DNA from: Lachnospiraceae bacterium
Lineage (GTDB): Bacteria > Bacillota > Clostridia > Lachnospirales > Lachnospiraceae
Direction: 5' to 3'
DNA length: 64,000 nucleotides
Assembly: GCA_910575035.1 (NCBI GenBank)
Contig: CAJTDL010000016.1
Span: forward strand, 33,309 to 97,308
The notes under the pieces are model-generated. The model had not been told where the DNA came from. It ran no database searches and saw nothing but the letters and a program-made list of their open reading frames with translations. This document shows, piece after piece, positions 61,139 through 64,000 of this stretch. Each line of letters opens with the position of its first letter. Position 1 is the stretch's first letter. The translations under genes and the position numbers were made by a program.

Positions 61139-61764
61139 ATGAACCTCCCCGCAGTAAAGATACGATGTATCAAACACCAAGTTTCTCTTTAGCTTGTTAT
61201 GCAGATACCCGCATTAAGGCAACGGCTGCGTCCACCATGTATGATATGGCCCGCGTCAATGCCAACGGGTATTTTGATGCAGAGAACTCTGCGGATGCGC
61301 GGTATGCAAAGAAGGAGGCCATGAACGCCCAGAGGATTGTGGATTATAAAAACGGCAGCTATGCCCTGGGCGGTGGGGTTGTGGATCCGCTGCCGGAGGA
61401 TGCGCCTTTCTTCGTGGTGGATTATCATGATTACTATAAAACGGAACGTGGCTACCATAAGCGCTCCTTAAATTCCAACGGTGGCTGGAATATGATAGGC
61501 TGCATGTCCTTTATGAACCAGCCCATTCTGCAGTACAGCAATGAGATTCGAAACGCAGTCCTTATCATGCACGGGGAGAAGGCACATTCCTGCTATTTCA
61601 GCCGCGACGCTTATGCCGCAATGGTGAAGGATAACCCTTATACAGACAATAAGGAGCTGCTGATCATCCCGGATGCAGTCCATACGGATCTGTATGACGG
61701 CGGCGGAAAGGATGCGATTCCCTTTGATGAGCTGGATCAGTTCTTTTCGGAAAATATGAGATGA
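61111..61764 (+). pseudogene. Alpha/beta hydrolase, 5'-truncated
   Basis: From about residue 32 the sequence is a clear alpha/beta hydrolase C-terminal part (DTRIKATAASTMYDMARVNA, NAVLIMHGEKAHSCYFSRDA, and IPDAVHTDLYDGG with the catalytic His). The nucleophile elbow GxSxxG that should precede DTRIKA is missing and replaced by unrelated residues, so it is inactive as an enzyme. ATG 61111 sits inside the preceding fragment and has no ribosome site. The dehydrogenase follows 33 bases later. Loss of the 5' part probably came from recombination with the upstream fragment. Confidence 0.72.
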
Positions 61765-61797
61765 CATTTCTAAGATTAAAATACGAGGAGGAAGACG

Positions 61798-62964
61798 ATG
61801 TTAGGAAATTTTATGTATTGTAACCCGACGAAACTTTATTTTGGCGAGGATTCCCTTGCCGGCCTGAATGAAGAGCTGCCTAAGTATGGACAGAATGTAC
61901 AGCTTGTGTATGGCGGCGGGTCGGTCAAAAAGAATGGCATTTATGATAAAGTCTTGGAGATTTTGAAGGCCAATGGAAAAAATGTGTTGGAAGATGCAGG
62001 CGTCATGCCAAATCCAACGGTACAGAAGCTGCAGGAAGGCTGTAAGATTGCCAGGGAGGGTAAGGCAGACCTGATCCTGGCAGTTGGGGGCGGTTCTGTC
62101 TGCGACTATGCGAAAGCGGTTTCCGTATCTGCATACTGCACGGAAGATCCCTGGGAAAAATATTATCTCCAGATGAAAGATGTGGACAATGAGATCATCC
62201 CGGTGGGATGTGTCCTGACAATGGTTGGTACGGGCTCTGAAATGAACGGCGGCGCAGTTATCACGAACCATGAGCAGAAACTGAAGATTGGCCATGTATT
62301 TGATGAGAGGGTATATCCGAAATTTTCCATCTTAAACCCGGTATATACCTACACGCTGCCCCAGTATCAGATGGTTGCGGGAATCTATGACATCATGAAC
62401 CATATTACGGAGCAGTATTTCTCTGGGGAGGACGACAATACTTCCGATTATCTGATGGAGGGGCTGCTGCGGTCTTTGACCCATTCCAGCAGGATTGCTG
62501 TGAAGAATCCTACGGATTACGAGGCAAGGAGCAATATCATGTGGATTGCGACTTGGGCGTTAAATACCCTGGTGGCAAAAGGAAAATCTACAGACTGGAT
62601 GGTGCATATGCTTGGGCAGGCGGTTGCGGCACATACGGATGCAACCCATGGCATGACCCTTGCAGCGGTATCCATGGCCTACTATCGCTTTATCTGCCCG
62701 TTTGGGCTGGCAAAGTTCAAGAGATTTGCCATGAACGTATGGGATGTAGATCCGGAAGGAAAAAGTGATGAACAGATTGCAGCGGAAGGCCTGAAAAAAA
62801 TGGAGGCTTATATGGAAGAACTGGGACTTACGATGCATCTGAAAGAGCTTGGGGTAACAGAGGAGATGCTTCCGGAAATTGTTGAAAGCACACTGATCAT
62901 GGATGGCGGCTATAAGGTGCCAGACAAAGATGAAATCAGGGAGATTTTAAAGAACAGCTTATAA
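61798..62964 (+). CDS. Iron-containing alcohol dehydrogenase, YqhD/BdhA-like
   Basis: The 388-residue enzyme is a group III alcohol dehydrogenase of the YqhD/butanol-dehydrogenase subgroup. It has GGGSVKKNGIYDKVLEIL, the coenzyme motif GGGSVCDYAKAVS, metal ligands in DIMNHITEQYF, and HMLGQAVAAHTDATHGMTL. It probably reduces aldehydes with NADPH. ATG 61798 follows GAGGAGGAAG. No Rex-type dyad is visible upstream, unlike the dehydrogenase at 21189. Control by the divergent LysR gene is plausible. The downstream SDR gene is broken. Confidence 0.92.
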   Translation: MLGNFMYCNPTKLYFGEDSLAGLNEELPKYGQNVQLVYGGGSVKKNGIYDKVLEILKANGKNVLEDAGVMPNPTVQKLQEGCKIAREGKADLILAVGGGSVCDYAKAVSVSAYCTEDPWEKYYLQMKDVDNEIIPVGCVLTMVGTGSEMNGGAVITNHEQKLKIGHVFDERVYPKFSILNPVYTYTLPQYQMVAGIYDIMNHITEQYFSGEDDNTSDYLMEGLLRSLTHSSRIAVKNPTDYEARSNIMWIATWALNTLVAKGKSTDWMVHMLGQAVAAHTDATHGMTLAAVSMAYYRFICPFGLAKFKRFAMNVWDVDPEGKSDEQIAAEGLKKMEAYMEELGLTMHLKELGVTEEMLPEIVESTLIMDGGYKVPDKDEIREILKNSL

Positions 62965-63026
62965 AAAGCCAGTATAACAGAGCACAATAGGCTGTTCCAA
63001 TGTATAAATACAGAGGAGCAGATAAG

Positions 63027-63400
63027 ATGAATACGGTAAATGACAAGGTAGTTGTAATTTTAGGGGCATCCAGTGGAATCGGTGAGGCACTGTCAGACTG
63101 CTGGCGGACAAGGGGGCAAAAATTGTAATTGCCTCCCGCCGTGAAGAAAAGCTCAGGGAACTGGCAGATTCCCTCAAAGGATGCATCATTGCTTATATGG
63201 CGGCGGATGTGGCCAGCTATGAAGAAGTAAAAGCTGTGATCGACATGGCAGTGGAATTGCATGGCCGGGTGGATTACTGTACAATAATGCGGGTATTATG
63301 CCTACGGCTCCATTAATTGAGGGCAGGGGAAATGAATGGCGGCAGCTGTTGGATATCAATGTAATGGGAGTATTGAATGGGATTTCTGCTGGCGAGATGG
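63027..63400 (+). pseudogene. Short-chain dehydrogenase, frameshifted and truncated
   Basis: ATG 63027 opens MNTVNDKVVVILGASSGIGEA, the Rossmann start of a classical SDR. The frame is lost near 63095 (a base is missing before LADKGAKIVIASRREEKL). It runs to HGRVDY, breaks again near 63280 before NNAGIMPTAPLIEGRGNEWR, and ends at about 63400 after LDINVMGVLNGIS. The catalytic Ser and YxxxK are absent. Two frameshifts and a deletion make it a clear pseudogene. Confidence 0.85.
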
Positions 63401-63683
63401 AAGATTCGGTTGGTAAATCCGGGCTTGCCTTGACCGGCTGGATATTGGCTATGTGGATGGGCGTGATATAATAGGGACAAATCAGAGGAAACCTAGTAAA
63501 ATCAAGGGGTTGCAGATGATTTAGTCCTATTATTTTTTGCAATGAAACAGAGCAGATGGTATAGGGCAGGCCTGTTATATATCAAAATACCTCATATTGC
63601 ATACGAAGTCAAAGAAATCATTTTGATGTTGGTTTCGTATTGCCGAAAAGGAGTGATAACTGAATATTGGAACTTTTTAGGTA

Positions 63684-63742
63684 GGACTAAATTGACTGAT
63701 TGGAACATGGTGTTTCGCTGTCGGTTTAGTCCTTTTGTATTT
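63684..63742. terminator. Possible terminator hairpin
   Basis: GGACTAAA (63684-63691) and TTTAGTCC (63725-63732) pair around a 33-base loop and are followed by TTTTGTATTTT. The long loop makes it weak. The preceding stretch 63400-63684 has no gene I can support. Confidence 0.4.
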
Positions 63743-63786
63743 TATTAGAAAAAGGAGCTGGTTACATGAAAAGGAGGACAAAGAGA

Positions 63787-64000
63787 ATGGATAACAAAAT
63801 AGAAGTGATCGGGATTGACCACGGCTGGTCCGGCATGAAAACGGTGCATGAGGTATTTACATCGGGCTGTAAGGAAATCAGCACAGAGCCGGCATTTACA
63901 GAGAATTTACTGGAGTATGGCGGGAAGTATTACAAGATTGGCAGCAGGCGTCTTGAAGTAAAGGACACAAAGGTAACGGATGAAAATTACTACATGCTGA
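63787..64000 (+). CDS. ParM/StbA-like actin-family protein (partial, runs off right edge)
   Basis: The first 71 codons read VIGIDHGWSGMKTVHEVFTS, GCKEISTEPAFTENLLEYGG and YYKIGSRRLEVKDTKVTDEN. This is the N-terminus of the ParM-like actin fold family with its phosphate-1 loop in DHGWSGMKT. These ATPases segregate plasmids or ICE copies, usually with a small adaptor (ParR-like) protein downstream. ATG 63787 follows AAAGGAGG. A plasmid- or ICE-derived module may begin here. Confidence 0.75.
   Translation, partial: MDNKIEVIGIDHGWSGMKTVHEVFTSGCKEISTEPAFTENLLEYGGKYYKIGSRRLEVKDTKVTDENYYML

Noticed and set aside
63430-63472. TTGACC and TATAAT as a promoter near 63430-63472.
   Set aside because: The spacer is 31 bases, too long for sigma-70 type or MerR type promoters.
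1-64000. tRNA, rRNA or riboswitch genes.
   Set aside because: I saw no tRNA cloverleaf with CCA or T-loop sequence, no rRNA blocks and no well-known riboswitch core. A covariance-model search would be needed to be sure.

Overview
The window looks like an accessory-rich chromosomal stretch of a gut Clostridia, most likely a Lachnospiraceae-type Firmicute. This rests on strong AGGAGG ribosome sites, ATG/TTG/GTG starts, BspA-like leucine-rich-repeat surface proteins, choline-binding-type wall repeats, Fe-alcohol dehydrogenases with a Rex-type operator, two BlaI/BlaR1-type pairs, and TnpV, IS1182, IS200 and ParM-family debris. The taxonomy is inference; no rRNA or tRNA gene was found.

Left part (1-8.5 kb): a partial IS1182-type transposase, then two TnpV relics bracketing two AraC/GyrI-type regulators and an acyltransferase-like Ntn hydrolase. 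A MerR+SDR operon, an XRE-DUF5680 regulator with a radical SAM protein, and an IS200 tnpA stub follow. Both AraC paralogues carry an internal AGGAGG-N7-ATG at the same codon, just ahead of the effector domain.

8.5-15.8 kb is a beta-lactam response island. It holds a MecA-like class B PBP, a graveyard of PBP and DD-carboxypeptidase pieces, a class D beta-lactamase lipoprotein, and blaR1-blaI. Matching TTAC-N4-GTAA operators precede both the PBP gene and blaI. An integrase scrap lies beyond blaI. Next come an ABC transporter with its two-component system (16-21 kb), flanked by related terminator plus adh-3'-end repeats, and a Rex-box iron alcohol dehydrogenase. A broken AAA-ATPase and a solitary HipA-like kinase complete this part.

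24.5-52.1 kb is a surface-protein factory. A tightly packed four-gene operon joins an LRR/wall-binding/transglutaminase-like protein, an MBOAT O-acyltransferase, an AlgJ/AlgX-like SGNH protein and a DUF348/G5 lipoprotein. It is followed by small secreted paralogues, a PPC-like repeat protein, three further LRR-containing giants (one with a putative Cys-His-Asn protease, one with a GLUG-like region, one with a CAP domain), an LRR/bacterial-repeat protein, and decayed relatives. Two giants share a nearly identical C-terminal cassette, which points to recombinational domain shuffling.

The right part (52-64 kb) has a MATE exporter beside a frameshifted MerR regulator with an intact 19-bp-spacer promoter. 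It also has a second BlaI/M56 pair with a 40-bp palindromic operator but no penicillin-sensor domain, and ABC and SprT relics. A LysR-flanked alcohol dehydrogenase neighbourhood with broken hydrolase and SDR genes follows, and the window ends in a partial ParM-like gene, so a plasmid- or ICE-like module may begin at the right edge.
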